A stretch of 64,000 bases of DNA from Thauera sp. (lineage in GTDB: Bacteria > Pseudomonadota > Gammaproteobacteria > Burkholderiales > Rhodocyclaceae). Of this stretch, positions 48,955 to 58,689 are shown piece after piece. The first letter of the stretch is position 1, and every line of letters starts with the position of its first letter. A program made the position numbers and the translations under genes. Where the stretch lies: NCBI GenBank assembly GCA_024235615.1, contig JACKMB010000001.1, forward strand, positions 868,001-932,000, given 5' to 3'. The notes under the pieces were generated by a model, which made no database searches, was not told the DNA's origin, and was given only the letters and a program-made list of their open reading frames with translations.

Positions 48955-50054
48955 GCCCCCGCGCATCCGCCGAGACCGCCTTGCTGCTGCGCGCCCTGCA
49001 TGCGCCGATCGAACTCGACGAGCCGGGCTGGGACAGCTTGCTGCGGCGCGCTCGCGCCAGCGGGCTGCACGCGCGGCTGGCGGCAGCACAGGCCGCCACG
49101 CCGGGGCTTCCCGATGTGGTGCGCCGTCACTTTCTCTCGGCCACCCGGATTGCGGCCTACCGGCGCAAGCTGATGGAGGCGGAGCTGTTCCAGCTCGCTG
49201 CGCTGTGCGACACCGGCTTTCCGGTCGTCCTGCTCAAGGGCGCCGCCTACGCCCTGCAGCGACGTCGCATGGCCACCGGCCGCTTCGTCTCGGATGTCGA
49301 TCTGCTCGTCCCGGCCGCCCATCTGCGCACGATGGAGCAGGCCTTGCGTGCCGCCGGCTGGCGCAGCGAAGCGCTTTCGCCCTACGACGAGCGCTACTAC
49401 CGTGACTGGAGCCACGAGACGCCACCGCTGCGCTTTCCCGGGCACAGCCTGGAGCTCGACCTGCACCACGCCATCACCCCGGTCACCGGCAGCCTCGCCT
49501 TCGACCCCGCGCCGCTGTTTGCGCGCGCCGAGCCGATCGCCGGTACGCCCTTCCATGCGCTCGCCACCGAGGATCAGGTCCTGCACGCCTGCGTACACTG
49601 CTTCCACGATGGCGATCTCGCCCTGCGCGTGCGCGAAGTGGTGGATATCGACGGCCTCCTGCGCGAGCTGGCCGGCCAGGCCGGATTCTGGGACCGGTTG
49701 CTGGCGCGCGCAGCCGAACTCGGCCTGCAGCGCCCGCTCTGGTATGGGCTGCATTTCGCCCGTGCGTGGCTGGACTGCCCGGTTCCCGGCGCCGTCCTCG
49801 CCGCCCTGCCCCCGCCGGCGGCGCCGCTGCGCAGGATCATGGACACGCTCGTCGCGCTGACGATGCTCCCCGGCGACCTGGACGGCCCGCCTTCGCCGGG
49901 CGTGCGCCTTGCCCGCGCGGCGATGCTCGCGCGCTACCACCGCCTGCGCATGCCGGCGCACCTGCTGCTGCCGCATCTCGTGCGCAAGACCCTGCTGCGC
50001 CTGCGCGCAAGCGTCGCAGCCAAAAAAGAAGCGCCCGACGCGGGCGCTCCCTGA
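48951..50054 (+). CDS. nucleotidyltransferase family protein (NTP_transf_5-like) of the HPr-rel-A locus
   Basis: The 367-residue protein has an all-helical start (1-80), then PVVLLKGAAYALQ (91-103) and GRFVSDVDLLVPAAHL (110-125) with the catalytic-looking Asp115 and Asp117. LELDLHHAI, which may hold the third acidic residue, follows later. This is the pattern of the NTP_transf_5 group. Such enzymes transfer a nucleotide, and here the acceptor may be the same peptide or protein handled by the kinase and chaperone. The ATG overlaps the kinase stop. The last nine codons contain the terminator of the convergent grxD gene, which fixes an AKKEAPDAGAP tail of probable non-functional character. Confidence 0.82.
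   Translation: MSPRASAETALLLRALHAPIELDEPGWDSLLRRARASGLHARLAAAQAATPGLPDVVRRHFLSATRIAAYRRKLMEAELFQLAALCDTGFPVVLLKGAAYALQRRRMATGRFVSDVDLLVPAAHLRTMEQALRAAGWRSEALSPYDERYYRDWSHETPPLRFPGHSLELDLHHAITPVTGSLAFDPAPLFARAEPIAGTPFHALATEDQVLHACVHCFHDGDLALRVREVVDIDGLLRELAGQAGFWDRLLARAAELGLQRPLWYGLHFARAWLDCPVPGAVLAALPPPAAPLRRIMDTLVALTMLPGDLDGPPSPGVRLARAAMLARYHRLRMPAHLLLPHLVRKTLLRLRASVAAKKEAPDAGAP
50022..50048 (-). terminator. grxD terminator embedded in the 3' end of the nucleotidyltransferase gene
   Basis: On the minus strand an 8-bp stem AGCGCCCG / CGGGCGCT with a 3-nt loop is followed, after TC, by a run of six Ts (50022-50027). It lies 31 bp past the grxD stop and overlaps the last codons of the plus-strand gene ending at 50054. 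Confidence 0.85.
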
Positions 50055-50078
50055 TCCTTCCTGCCACCGACGCCGAAA

Positions 50079-50402
50079 TCACTCGGCGACGCCGGCGTCC
50101 TTCAGCATCTGCTGCAGCTCGCCGCTGTCGTACATCTCGCGCATGATGTCACTGCCACCGACGAACTCGCCCTTGACGTAGAGCTGCGGAATGGTCGGCC
50201 AGTTGGAGAAATCCTTGATGCCCTGGCGGATCTCGGGGTCGGCGAGCACATTGACCGCGAGCACCTCGCGCACGCCGCAGCCCTTGAGGATCTGCACCGC
50301 GGTGGAGGAGAAGCCGCACTGCGGGAACTGGGGCGTGCCCTTCATGTAGAGCACCACGGCGTTGTTGGTGACCTGATCGCGGATGACGTCCTGGATGTCC
50401 AT
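50079..50402 (-). CDS. grxD: monothiol glutaredoxin, CGFS type
   Basis: The 107-residue Grx4-type glutaredoxin has CGFS at 29-32 in QFPQCGFSS, the cis-proline loop [19 protein letters not shown] and the glutathione-binding GG-D motif. CGFS glutaredoxins carry and transfer [2Fe-2S] clusters, often with BolA. It is last in the hemA-prfA-prmC-grxD run, 64 bp after prmC. The ATG at 50402 gives the expected N-terminus [11 protein letters not shown]. Confidence 0.96.
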   Translation of the reverse strand: MDIQDVIRDQVTNNAVVLYMKGTPQFPQCGFSSTAVQILKGCGVREVLAVNVLADPEIRQGIKDFSNWPTIPQLYVKGEFVGGSDIMREMYDSGELQQMLKDAGVAE

Positions 50403-50466
50403 GCTGGAAACCTGAAAAAGTTGAGTTAAACAGTCGGGAAATAATAGGGGTTGGGCGGCGGCAGCG

Positions 50467-51336
50467 TCAACGCGATTCGCGCGTTTTTCGTCCCAGCCAG
50501 CGCCCGCCCGAGACACGCTCGATGCCGGCGAGGTCTGCCCACGAGGCGATCGCGGCGAAGCCGGCGTCGGCGAGCAGACCACGCGCCGACGCAGCCTGGT
50601 CGTAACCGTGCTCGAGAAACAGCCAGCCACCGTCCACCAGGCGCGCCGGCGCACCGGCGATGATCTCGGCGAGGTCGTCGAGACCCTGCGGTCCGGCGGC
50701 GAGCGCGCCGCGCGGCTCGAAGCGCACGTCGCCCTGCTCCAGGTGCGGGTCGCCCGCGGCCACATAGGGCGGATTGGAGACGATGAGCTCGAAGTGCTCG
50801 TCGCCGAGCGCGCCGAACCAGTCGCTCTGCACGAAGGAGACGCTCGCCCCCAGCCTGGCGGCGTTGGCCATCGCCACCCACAGCGCCTCGCGCGAGCGGT
50901 CGAGCGCGACCACCTCGGCCGCCTCGAGCTCGAGCGCCAGCGTCACCGCGAGCGCGCCGCTGCCGGTGCCGAGGTCGAGCACGCGCAGGCCGCGGCGGGC
51001 GGGAAAGTGGGCGAGCGCGAGCTCGACCAGCAGCTCGGTCTCCGGGCGCGGGATCAGCACCGCCGGGGTGACGAGGAACTCGCGCCCGTAGAACTCGCGC
51101 GTGCCGGTGAGATAGGCCACCGGCTCGCCGGCGGCGCGACGTTCGACGAGGGCGCGATATTCGGCCCAGTCCTCGGTGGCGAGCGTCTGCTCGGGCCACG
51201 CCACCAGGCGCGCGGCCGGGCACTGCAGCACGTGGCGCAGCAGCACGCGCGCGTCCATCTGGTCGATGCGCGCGCGCGCCCAGGCGAGCGCGCCGGCGAT
51301 GTCGGTCGCGTCGGCGGAGGGCGCCGCAGGGCTCAT
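50467..51336 (-). CDS. prmC: peptide chain release factor N5-glutamine methyltransferase
   Basis: PrmC methylates the glutamine of the GGQ motif in release factors RF1 and RF2. The 289-residue enzyme has an N-terminal helical domain, [24 protein letters not shown], the SAM-binding [17 protein letters not shown] and the catalytic SNPPYV. The ATG at 51336 overlaps the prfA stop (ATGA), pairing the methylase with its substrate. Confidence 0.96.
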   Translation of the reverse strand: MSPAAPSADATDIAGALAWARARIDQMDARVLLRHVLQCPAARLVAWPEQTLATEDWAEYRALVERRAAGEPVAYLTGTREFYGREFLVTPAVLIPRPETELLVELALAHFPARRGLRVLDLGTGSGALAVTLALELEAAEVVALDRSREALWVAMANAARLGASVSFVQSDWFGALGDEHFELIVSNPPYVAAGDPHLEQGDVRFEPRGALAAGPQGLDDLAEIIAGAPARLVDGGWLFLEHGYDQAASARGLLADAGFAAIASWADLAGIERVSGGRWLGRKTRESR

Positions 51337-52415
51337 GCCTCCTCCCCGAGCGCCGCGAGCAGCTCGGCCTGGTGCTCGAGCACGAGCGCGTCGACGATTT
51401 CGTCGAGCTCGCCCTGCATCACCGCGTCGAGCTTGTAGAGGGTGAGGTTGATGCGATGGTCGGTGACGCGCCCCTGCGGGAAGTTGTAGGTGCGGATGCG
51501 CTCGGAGCGGTCGCCGCTGCCCACCAGGCTCTTGCGCTGCGCGGCCTCGGCGCTCTGCTGCGCGCGCACCCTGGCGTCGTAGAGGCGTGCGGCGAGCACC
51601 GCCATCGCCTGCGCCTTGTTGCGGTGCTGCGAGCGGTCGTCCTGGCACTCGACGACGATGCCGGTCGGGATGTGCGTGATGCGCACCGCCGAGTCGGTCT
51701 TGTTGATGTGCTGACCGCCCGCCCCCGAGGCGCGGAAGGTGTCGATGCGCAGGTCGGCGGGGTTGATGTCCACCGCCTCGACCTCGTCGGCCTCGGGCAG
51801 CACGGCGACGGTGCATGCGGAGGTGTGGATGCGCCCCTGGGTCTCGGTGACCGGGATGCGCTGCACGCGGTGACCGCCGGATTCGAACTTGAGCCGGGAG
51901 TAGGCGCCGTTGCCCACCACGCGGGCGATGACCTCCTTGTAGCCGCCGAGGTCGGATTCGCTCGCCGACACGATCTCCACCTTCCAGCGCTGGCGCTCGG
52001 CGTAGCGGGTGTACATGCGCAGCAGGTCGCCGGCGAACAGCGCCGCCTCGTCGCCGCCGGTGCCGGCGCGGATCTCCAGGAAGAGGTTGCGTTCGTCGTT
52101 GGGGTCGCGCGGCAGCAGCGCGCGCTGCAGCTCGGCCTCGAGCGCCCCGATGCGCGCCTCGCCGTCGGCGAGCTCGAGCTCGCCGAGCTCGCGCATCTCG
52201 GGGTCGGCGAGCAGCTCGCGCGCGGTGGCGCAGTCGGCCTCGGCCTGGCGATGCTCGCGGTACAGCGCCACCACCGGCTCGATCTCGGCGCGCTCGCGCG
52301 AGAGCTCGCGGAAGACGTTCATGTCGCGCGCGCCGTCCTCGGAGGCGAGCGTGCGGTCGAGCTCTTCGAGCCGGTTGGCGAGGTGTTCGAGTTTGTCGCG
52401 GATGCTCTGCTTCAT
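51333..52415 (-). CDS. prfA: peptide chain release factor 1
   Basis: RF1 ends translation at UAA and UAG. The 360-residue protein has the anticodon-like PxT tripeptide region ([20 protein letters not shown], containing PVT) and the catalytic GGQ in [15 protein letters not shown]. The length is standard. It is 57 bp downstream of hemA and translationally coupled to prmC, the conserved hemA-prfA-prmC order. Confidence 0.97.
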   Translation of the reverse strand: MKQSIRDKLEHLANRLEELDRTLASEDGARDMNVFRELSRERAEIEPVVALYREHRQAEADCATARELLADPEMRELGELELADGEARIGALEAELQRALLPRDPNDERNLFLEIRAGTGGDEAALFAGDLLRMYTRYAERQRWKVEIVSASESDLGGYKEVIARVVGNGAYSRLKFESGGHRVQRIPVTETQGRIHTSACTVAVLPEADEVEAVDINPADLRIDTFRASGAGGQHINKTDSAVRITHIPTGIVVECQDDRSQHRNKAQAMAVLAARLYDARVRAQQSAEAAQRKSLVGSGDRSERIRTYNFPQGRVTDHRINLTLYKLDAVMQGELDEIVDALVLEHQAELLAALGEEA

Positions 52416-52472
52416 GGCGGTGGACGGAGGCGCGCGCGCCGCGCGCGGGCGGCGGCCGACGCAGCCGTTCGG

Positions 52473-53729
52473 CTAGTGGGGGTCGCGGGACAGGTTGAAG
52501 AGCTCGCGCACCACACGGCCGGCTTCGACCTTGTGCTCGCCCTCGGCCTGGTTCAGGAAGCGGGTGGGACCGTGCATCAGCTTGTTGGTGAGACCGTGCG
52601 AGAGCGCCTCGAGCACGCGCTGGGGATCCTCGCCCTTGGCGAGCAGGCGCACCGCGCGCTCGAGCTCGGCCTGGCGCAGGCTCTCGGCGTGCTCGCGCAG
52701 CGAGCGGATCACCGGCACCGTCTCGCGCGCCGACATCCAGTGCAGGAAGCCGTCGACCCGGGTGATGATGATCTGCTCGGCCTCGATCACCGCCTGCTGG
52801 CGCGACTCCATTCCGGCCTCGACCACCTGGGCGAGGTCGTCCACCGTGTACAGGAAGATGTCGTCGAGTTCGGAGATCTCGGGCTCGATGTCACGCGGCA
52901 CGGCGAGATCGACCATCACCATCGGGCGATGGCGGCGCGCCTTGACCGCGCGCTCGACCATGCCCAGGCCGACGATCGGCAGCGGCGCGGCCGTACAGGA
53001 GACCACCACGTCGAAGCGCGGCAGCGCGTCGCCGATCTGGTCGATGCGCATGGTGCTGGCGCCGAAGCGGTCCGCCAGGGCCTTGGCGCGCTCCTCGGTG
53101 CGGTTGGCCACCGTCATCGACTTCGGCCGGGCGCCGCCGAAGTGGGCGGCGCAGAGCTCGATCATCTCGCCGGCGCCGATGAACAGCACGTGCTGGTCGG
53201 AGACGCGCTCGAAGATGCGCTCGGTCAGGTGCACCGCGGCCGCGGCCATCGACACCGTGTTGGCGCCGATCGCGGTGGTCGAGCGCACCTCCTTGGCCAC
53301 CGCGAAGGTATTCTGGAACAGCTTGTGCAGCAGCACGCCCAGGGTGCCTGCCTCCTCGGCGTAGCGCGCGGCGTCCTTGACCTGGCCGAGGATCTGCGGC
53401 TCGCCGATCACCATCGAGTCGAGCCCGCTCGCTACCCGGAAAACATGGCGGATGGCGTCGCGCTGCGGGTAGGAATACAGGTAGGGCGAGACCTCGGCGA
53501 GCGCGAGGCGATGGAAGCGCGCCAGCCAGTCGGCCGCATGCTGCGGCTGCTCGGCGGCGAAATAGAGCTCGGTGCGGTTGCAGGTCGACAGGATCGCCGC
53601 CTCGCGCACCGAATCCGTGTGAGCCAGATCGTGCAGCGCCTGCCCCATGCGCTCGGGCTGGAACGCGACGCGTTCGCGGATGGCGAGCGGCGCGGTGTGG
53701 TGGTTCAAGCCGAGGGCGAAGAGTTGCAT
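52473..53729 (-). CDS. hemA: glutamyl-tRNA reductase
   Basis: HemA reduces glutamyl-tRNA to glutamate-1-semialdehyde, the first committed step of tetrapyrrole synthesis. The 418-residue protein has catalytic Cys50 in [21 protein letters not shown], the NADPH-binding [16 protein letters not shown] and the C-terminal dimerisation helix. I selected ATG 53729 ([15 protein letters not shown], the universal N-terminus); the frame open upstream crosses the tRNA gene. It is first of hemA-prfA-prmC-grxD. Confidence 0.97.
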   Translation of the reverse strand: MQLFALGLNHHTAPLAIRERVAFQPERMGQALHDLAHTDSVREAAILSTCNRTELYFAAEQPQHAADWLARFHRLALAEVSPYLYSYPQRDAIRHVFRVASGLDSMVIGEPQILGQVKDAARYAEEAGTLGVLLHKLFQNTFAVAKEVRSTTAIGANTVSMAAAAVHLTERIFERVSDQHVLFIGAGEMIELCAAHFGGARPKSMTVANRTEERAKALADRFGASTMRIDQIGDALPRFDVVVSCTAAPLPIVGLGMVERAVKARRHRPMVMVDLAVPRDIEPEISELDDIFLYTVDDLAQVVEAGMESRQQAVIEAEQIIITRVDGFLHWMSARETVPVIRSLREHAESLRQAELERAVRLLAKGEDPQRVLEALSHGLTNKLMHGPTRFLNQAEGEHKVEAGRVVRELFNLSRDPH

Positions 53730-53835
53730 GCGGGAGGGGGGTGGGACGGAGCGAGCCGGATTATAACACCGCGCCTGCGCCCCAAAATTGAGCCGGAACA
53801 GCGACTTCTGGCCGCAATTTGACGCCGCAAAGCAG

Positions 53836-53860
53836 ATGGGCCGACACTCGGTCGGCCCAT
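53836..53860 (-). terminator. hairpin downstream of tRNA-Phe, possible terminator
   Basis: A perfect 10-bp stem ATGGGCCGAC / GTCGGCCCAT with a 5-nt loop lies 9 bp after the tRNA 3' end. There is no strong T run on the minus strand, so it may be a processing or weak termination signal before hemA. Confidence 0.55.
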
Positions 53861-53869
53861 CGGGATTCT

Positions 53870-53945
53870 TGGTGGCCAGTCGCGGAATCGAACCACGGAC
53901 ACGCGGATTTTCAATCCGCTGCTCTACCAACTGAGCTAACTGGCC
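53870..53945 (-). tRNA. tRNA-Phe (anticodon GAA)
   Basis: The 76-nt gene includes the encoded CCA. The acceptor arm is GGCCAGT / ACTGGCC, the D-arm GCTC-AGTTGGTA-GAGC, and the anticodon stem GCGGA / TCCGC closing TTGAAAA (GAA). The variable loop is GTGTC and the T-arm CGTGG-TTCGATT-CCGCG. All stems pair perfectly. It is on the same strand as hemA, 140 bp upstream of its start. Confidence 0.97.
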
Positions 53946-54011
53946 AACGAGGTCCGCATTATAGCCAGTCTTTTTCCCTTGTCAAAGGCTTTTCCAAAAA
54001 ATCGCCTCGGC

Positions 54012-55511
54012 TCAGCCCAGCGCGTCGTGATCACCCTGCACTCGGGCCGGCGGCTGCAGGTGGCTGCGCGGGAAGACCACGCGGGCCAGCGTTCCGCGCC
54101 CGCCGGGGCCGGCGTCCAGGGTGACCGTGCCGCGGTGCAGTTCGGCGATCTCGCGCACGATCGGCAGGCCGAGGCCCGAGCCGTCGACGCCGCTGCCGAG
54201 CACGCGGTAGAAGCGCTCGAACACGCGCTCGCGGTCGGCCTCGGGGATGCCCGGGCCGCTGTCCTCGACCTCGAAGACCGGCGAGCCGGCGTAGCGGGTG
54301 CGCGCGGTGACGCTGCCGCCGCGCGGGGTGTACTTGATCGCGTTGTCGACCAGGTTCTTGAGCATCTCGCGCAGCAGCACCGGGTTGCCCTCCACGCGCA
54401 GGGCCTGGTCGCCGGCCTCGACGCCGAGGTCGATCTGCTTGGCCTGCGCGCGCGGGTAGAGCTCGAGCGCCACCTCGCGCACGATCGCATCGAGGTCCAC
54501 CGTCTCCACCGCATAGAGCTTCTCGAAGCTCGCCTCGGCCCGCGCGAGCGACAAGAGCTGGTTGATGAGGTGGGCAGCGCGGTCGGTGCTCTCGGCGATG
54601 CGGGTGAGCGACTGGCGCAGCTGGTCGGGGTCGGTCTCGTGCATGGCGAGGTCGGTCTGCATCTTGAGACCGGTCAGCGGCGTGCGCATCTGGTGCGCGG
54701 CGTCGGCGATGAAGCGCTGCTGCGCCTGCAGGTTCTCCTCCAGGCGCGCCATCATGTCGTTGTAGGCGATGATGAGCGGGCGCACCTCCTCGGGCACGCT
54801 GGAGGGCTCGACCGGCGACAGGTCGGTGGGGCGACGGCGGCGGATCAGGCTCTGCAGCCGATTCAGCGGCGCGATGCCGCGGCTCAGGCCCACCCACACC
54901 AGCACCACGGCGAGCGGGATGATGGCGAACTGCGGCAGCAGTACCCCGGTGACCACACGCGAGGCGAGGTCGGTGCGCTTGTTGCGCGTCTCGGCAACCT
55001 GCACGAGCACGAAGCGATCGGCCTGCGCGGCATCGGGACGCACGAAGCGCCAGGCGATGCGCACCTCCTCGCCATGGATCATGCCGTCGCGCAGCTGCAC
55101 CTCCTCACCCTCCTGCGCGGACGAGGTCGGCATCGGCGGGATCTCTGCATCGCCGCTCACGGTGACGCCATTGACGTCGGCCACCTGGAAATACACGACG
55201 TCGTCCTGGTCGGCGCGGAACAGCGCGCGCGGCGGCGCGGGAAAGCGCACCACGATCTGCTCGTCCTCGACCTCGACCAAGCGCGCGAGCGCACGCACGC
55301 CGTCGGCGAGCGCGAGGTCGTAGGGCTGGTTGGCGATGCTGTCGGCAACGTTGTGGGTGACGATGATCGAGATCGGCCACAGGAACAGCAGCGGCGCGAG
55401 CATCCAGTCGAGGATCTCGCCGAACAGCGAGTTCGGCGGCCCGGACTTGCGCGGCGGGTTGGCGCCGCGCGGCGCGCGCTCAGGCCTGGACTTTCGCCGC
55501 AGGGGCAGCAT
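54012..55511 (-). CDS. TctE/QseC-like sensor histidine kinase
   Basis: The 499-residue inner-membrane kinase has transmembrane helices at about 38-52 and 189-209 flanking a periplasmic domain of the 2CSK_N type (about 55-185). It continues with a HAMP-like linker, the H-box AAHQMRTPLTGLK with His273, an N-box in LKNLVDNAIKYTP and the G-boxes DSGPGIP and GSGLGLPIV. The 2CSK_N domain is typical of kinases such as TctE that sense organic acids, but the ligand is unknown. The start at 55511 overlaps the regulator gene by 32 nt. A later start before the first helix is possible. Confidence 0.88.
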   Translation of the reverse strand: MLPLRRKSRPERAPRGANPPRKSGPPNSLFGEILDWMLAPLLFLWPISIIVTHNVADSIANQPYDLALADGVRALARLVEVEDEQIVVRFPAPPRALFRADQDDVVYFQVADVNGVTVSGDAEIPPMPTSSAQEGEEVQLRDGMIHGEEVRIAWRFVRPDAAQADRFVLVQVAETRNKRTDLASRVVTGVLLPQFAIIPLAVVLVWVGLSRGIAPLNRLQSLIRRRRPTDLSPVEPSSVPEEVRPLIIAYNDMMARLEENLQAQQRFIADAAHQMRTPLTGLKMQTDLAMHETDPDQLRQSLTRIAESTDRAAHLINQLLSLARAEASFEKLYAVETVDLDAIVREVALELYPRAQAKQIDLGVEAGDQALRVEGNPVLLREMLKNLVDNAIKYTPRGGSVTARTRYAGSPVFEVEDSGPGIPEADRERVFERFYRVLGSGVDGSGLGLPIVREIAELHRGTVTLDAGPGGRGTLARVVFPRSHLQPPARVQGDHDALG

Positions 55512-56172
55512 CGGGGTTTTCCAGGCAGTACCCCAGGCCACGCACGGTCACGATGCGCACCCCGCTGTCCTCGAGCTTCTTGCGCAGGCGATGGACATAG
55601 ACCTCGATGGCGTTGCTCGACACTTCCTCGCCCCAGCCGCACAGGTGGTCGACGAGCTGGTCCTTGCTGACCAGGCGGCCGACGCGCAGCAGGAAGATCT
55701 CGAGCAGGCCGATCTCGCGCGCCGACAGCTCGACCAGCTGGCCGCCGATCTTGACCACGCGGTCGGCCTGGTCGTAGCTCAGCTGGCCGATCTCGATGCA
55801 GCGCGGCTGGCCGGTGCCGCGGCGGGTGAGCGCGCGCACGCGCGCCTCCAGCTCGGGCAGGGCGAAGGGCTTGGTGAGGTAGTCGTCGGCACCGGCGTCG
55901 AGCCCGCGCACACGGTCGTCGACACCGTCCTGCGCGGTCAGGATCAGCACCGGCTGGGCCGACTTGCGCGTGCGCAGGCGCTTGAGCACCTCGATGCCGT
56001 TCATGCGCGGCAGGCCGAGGTCGAGGATGAGCAGGTCGTAGCCCTGCCCCGCGAGGGCGGCGTCCGCCTCCATGCCGTCCGCCACGTGATCGACCGCGCA
56101 GCCGCCGCGCCGCAGGGCGCGACAGATGCCGTCGGCGATCACCGGATCGTCTTCCGCCAACAGGATACGCAT
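55480..56172 (-). CDS. OmpR-family response regulator (TctD/QseB-like)
   Basis: The 230-residue regulator has a receiver domain (AEDDP acidic pair, phosphoacceptor Asp51 in LILDLGLPRMNG, Lys in LTKPF) and an OmpR winged helix (about 130-222, VELSAREIGLLEIFLL and SNAIEVYVHRLRKKLE). It is paired with the overlapping kinase. Two copies of CTTACAA 11 bp apart lie just upstream of its start, which suits tandem binding by an OmpR-type dimer and hence autoregulation. No clear Shine-Dalgarno sequence precedes the ATG. Confidence 0.92.
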   Translation of the reverse strand: MRILLAEDDPVIADGICRALRRGGCAVDHVADGMEADAALAGQGYDLLILDLGLPRMNGIEVLKRLRTRKSAQPVLILTAQDGVDDRVRGLDAGADDYLTKPFALPELEARVRALTRRGTGQPRCIEIGQLSYDQADRVVKIGGQLVELSAREIGLLEIFLLRVGRLVSKDQLVDHLCGWGEEVSSNAIEVYVHRLRKKLEDSGVRIVTVRGLGYCLENPDAAPAAKVQA

Positions 56173-56182
56173 AGCATTCCGG

Positions 56183-56200
56183 TTGTAAGTTGCTTGTAAG
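56183..56200 (-). promoter_or_regulatory. tandem CTTACAA direct repeats, probable response-regulator binding site
   Basis: On the minus strand CTTACAA occurs twice (56200-56194 and 56189-56183) with an exact 11-bp period, one helical turn, as in OmpR/PmrA/QseB-type boxes. The nearer copy ends 10 bp before the regulator start codon, so occupancy would interfere with transcription start or the leader. Binding is inferred. Confidence 0.5.
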
Positions 56201-56426
56201 CGGAGATTCCGAGAATGGCTCCGCTGTTCTCCTTTTGCTCGGTCTCCGGGGGCGTGGCTGCCTTGCGCAGCAGCGTTCCGGGGAGCGCCCGCCCGCCTGG
56301 GACGTGGCGCTCCCCACCGACTTTTACTCCCCGAATCGCGCCATTATCCCACGCTTCATGCGCCTGCAGGCAGGCCCTGGCAGCCCCGGGGCGGGCTGCG
56401 CGCGCCATTCCGGCGCCGCCGGACGC

Positions 56427-56465
56427 AAAAAGGCCTCGCCGAGATGTTTCCCCGGCGAGGCCTTT
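56427..56465 (-). terminator. groESL terminator
   Basis: A perfect 13-bp stem AAAGGCCTCGCCG / CGGCGAGGCCTTT with an 11-nt loop is followed on the minus strand by a T run (complement of A at 56427-56431). It lies about 53 bp past the groEL stop. Confidence 0.92.
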
Positions 56466-56517
56466 CTTGTTTGCAGCAGGCGGGAGGTCCGGCGAACCGG
56501 CCCTCCCGGGCGGGCAA

Positions 56518-58170
<1,653 letters not shown>

Positions 58171-58225
58171 TCAAAACTCCGGAATGGTTTGCGGTTCGCG
58201 TTCGTGCTTCAGGATCGGGGGAGGC

Positions 58226-58516
58226 TCAGGCCTCGACCACGCCCATGATGTCTTCCTCGCGCATGACGAGGAGCTCTTCACCTTCGACCTTCACGGTCTG
58301 GCCGGCGTACTTGCCGAACAGCACCTTGTCGCCCACCTTGACGGCCATCGGACGGACCTTGCCGTCATCGAGGATCTTGCCGTTGCCGACCGCGAGGACT
58401 TCGCCCTGATCGGGCTTCTCGCCGGCGCTGTCCGGGATCACGATGCCGCTGGCGGTCTTGCGTTCGGCTTCGAGGCGCTTGACGATCACACGATCATGCA
58501 GGGGACGAATCTTCAT
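58226..58516 (-). CDS. groES: 10-kDa co-chaperonin GroES
   Basis: The 96-residue GroES starts [18 protein letters not shown]. It has the mobile loop [16 protein letters not shown] equivalent ([17 protein letters not shown]) that docks on GroEL, and ends [12 protein letters not shown]. It is first gene of the operon, 118 bp downstream of the CIRCE element. Confidence 0.98.
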   Translation of the reverse strand: MKIRPLHDRVIVKRLEAERKTASGIVIPDSAGEKPDQGEVLAVGNGKILDDGKVRPMAVKVGDKVLFGKYAGQTVKVEGEELLVMREEDIMGVVEA

Positions 58517-58633
58517 CGAGTTCTCTCCTAACTGAGTTTCAACTGTCTGGGTTGATGGAAGATGCGGAACCAGTCCGCGAAAAACGGATCTGCAGTGGCT
58601 TCGGACGGGTTCGCACCCGTCGATCGAGGCTTG

Positions 58634-58660
58634 TTAGCACTCACCGCCAACGAGTGCTAA
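58634..58660 (-). promoter_or_regulatory. CIRCE operator (HrcA binding site)
   Basis: TTAGCACTC at 58634-58642 and GAGTGCTAA at 58652-58660 are perfect consensus arms with the canonical 9-bp spacer. The element abuts the groES -10 box, so HrcA binding would block groESL transcription under non-stress conditions. Confidence 0.97.
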
Positions 58661-58689
58661 TAATAGGGACGGGTCCCGGGGATTTCAAG
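58660..58689 (-). promoter_or_regulatory. groESL promoter, overlapping sigma-70 and heat-shock sigma elements
   Basis: On the minus strand TTGAAA (58688-58683), a 17-bp spacer and TATTAT (58665-58660) form a sigma-70 promoter. The same bases read CTTGAAA, 14 bp, CCCTATTAT, close to the sigma-32 consensus. The -10 box touches CIRCE, and the outermost base of the -35 box is the first base of the GTG start of the divergent gene. Confidence 0.8.

Larger units (their letters stand above)
56173..56517. other. intergenic region between the response regulator and groEL
   Basis: These 345 bases hold the promoter-proximal direct repeats of the response regulator (56183-56200) and the groESL terminator (56427-56465). 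Between about 56205 and 56425 I see no credible gene: the short frames there are GC-rich artefacts without a ribosome binding site or recognisable product. Confidence 0.7.

Noticed and set aside
53870-53945. tRNA-Glu next to hemA as a functional link to 5-aminolevulinate synthesis
   Set aside because: The anticodon loop is TTGAAAA, so the gene is tRNA-Phe.
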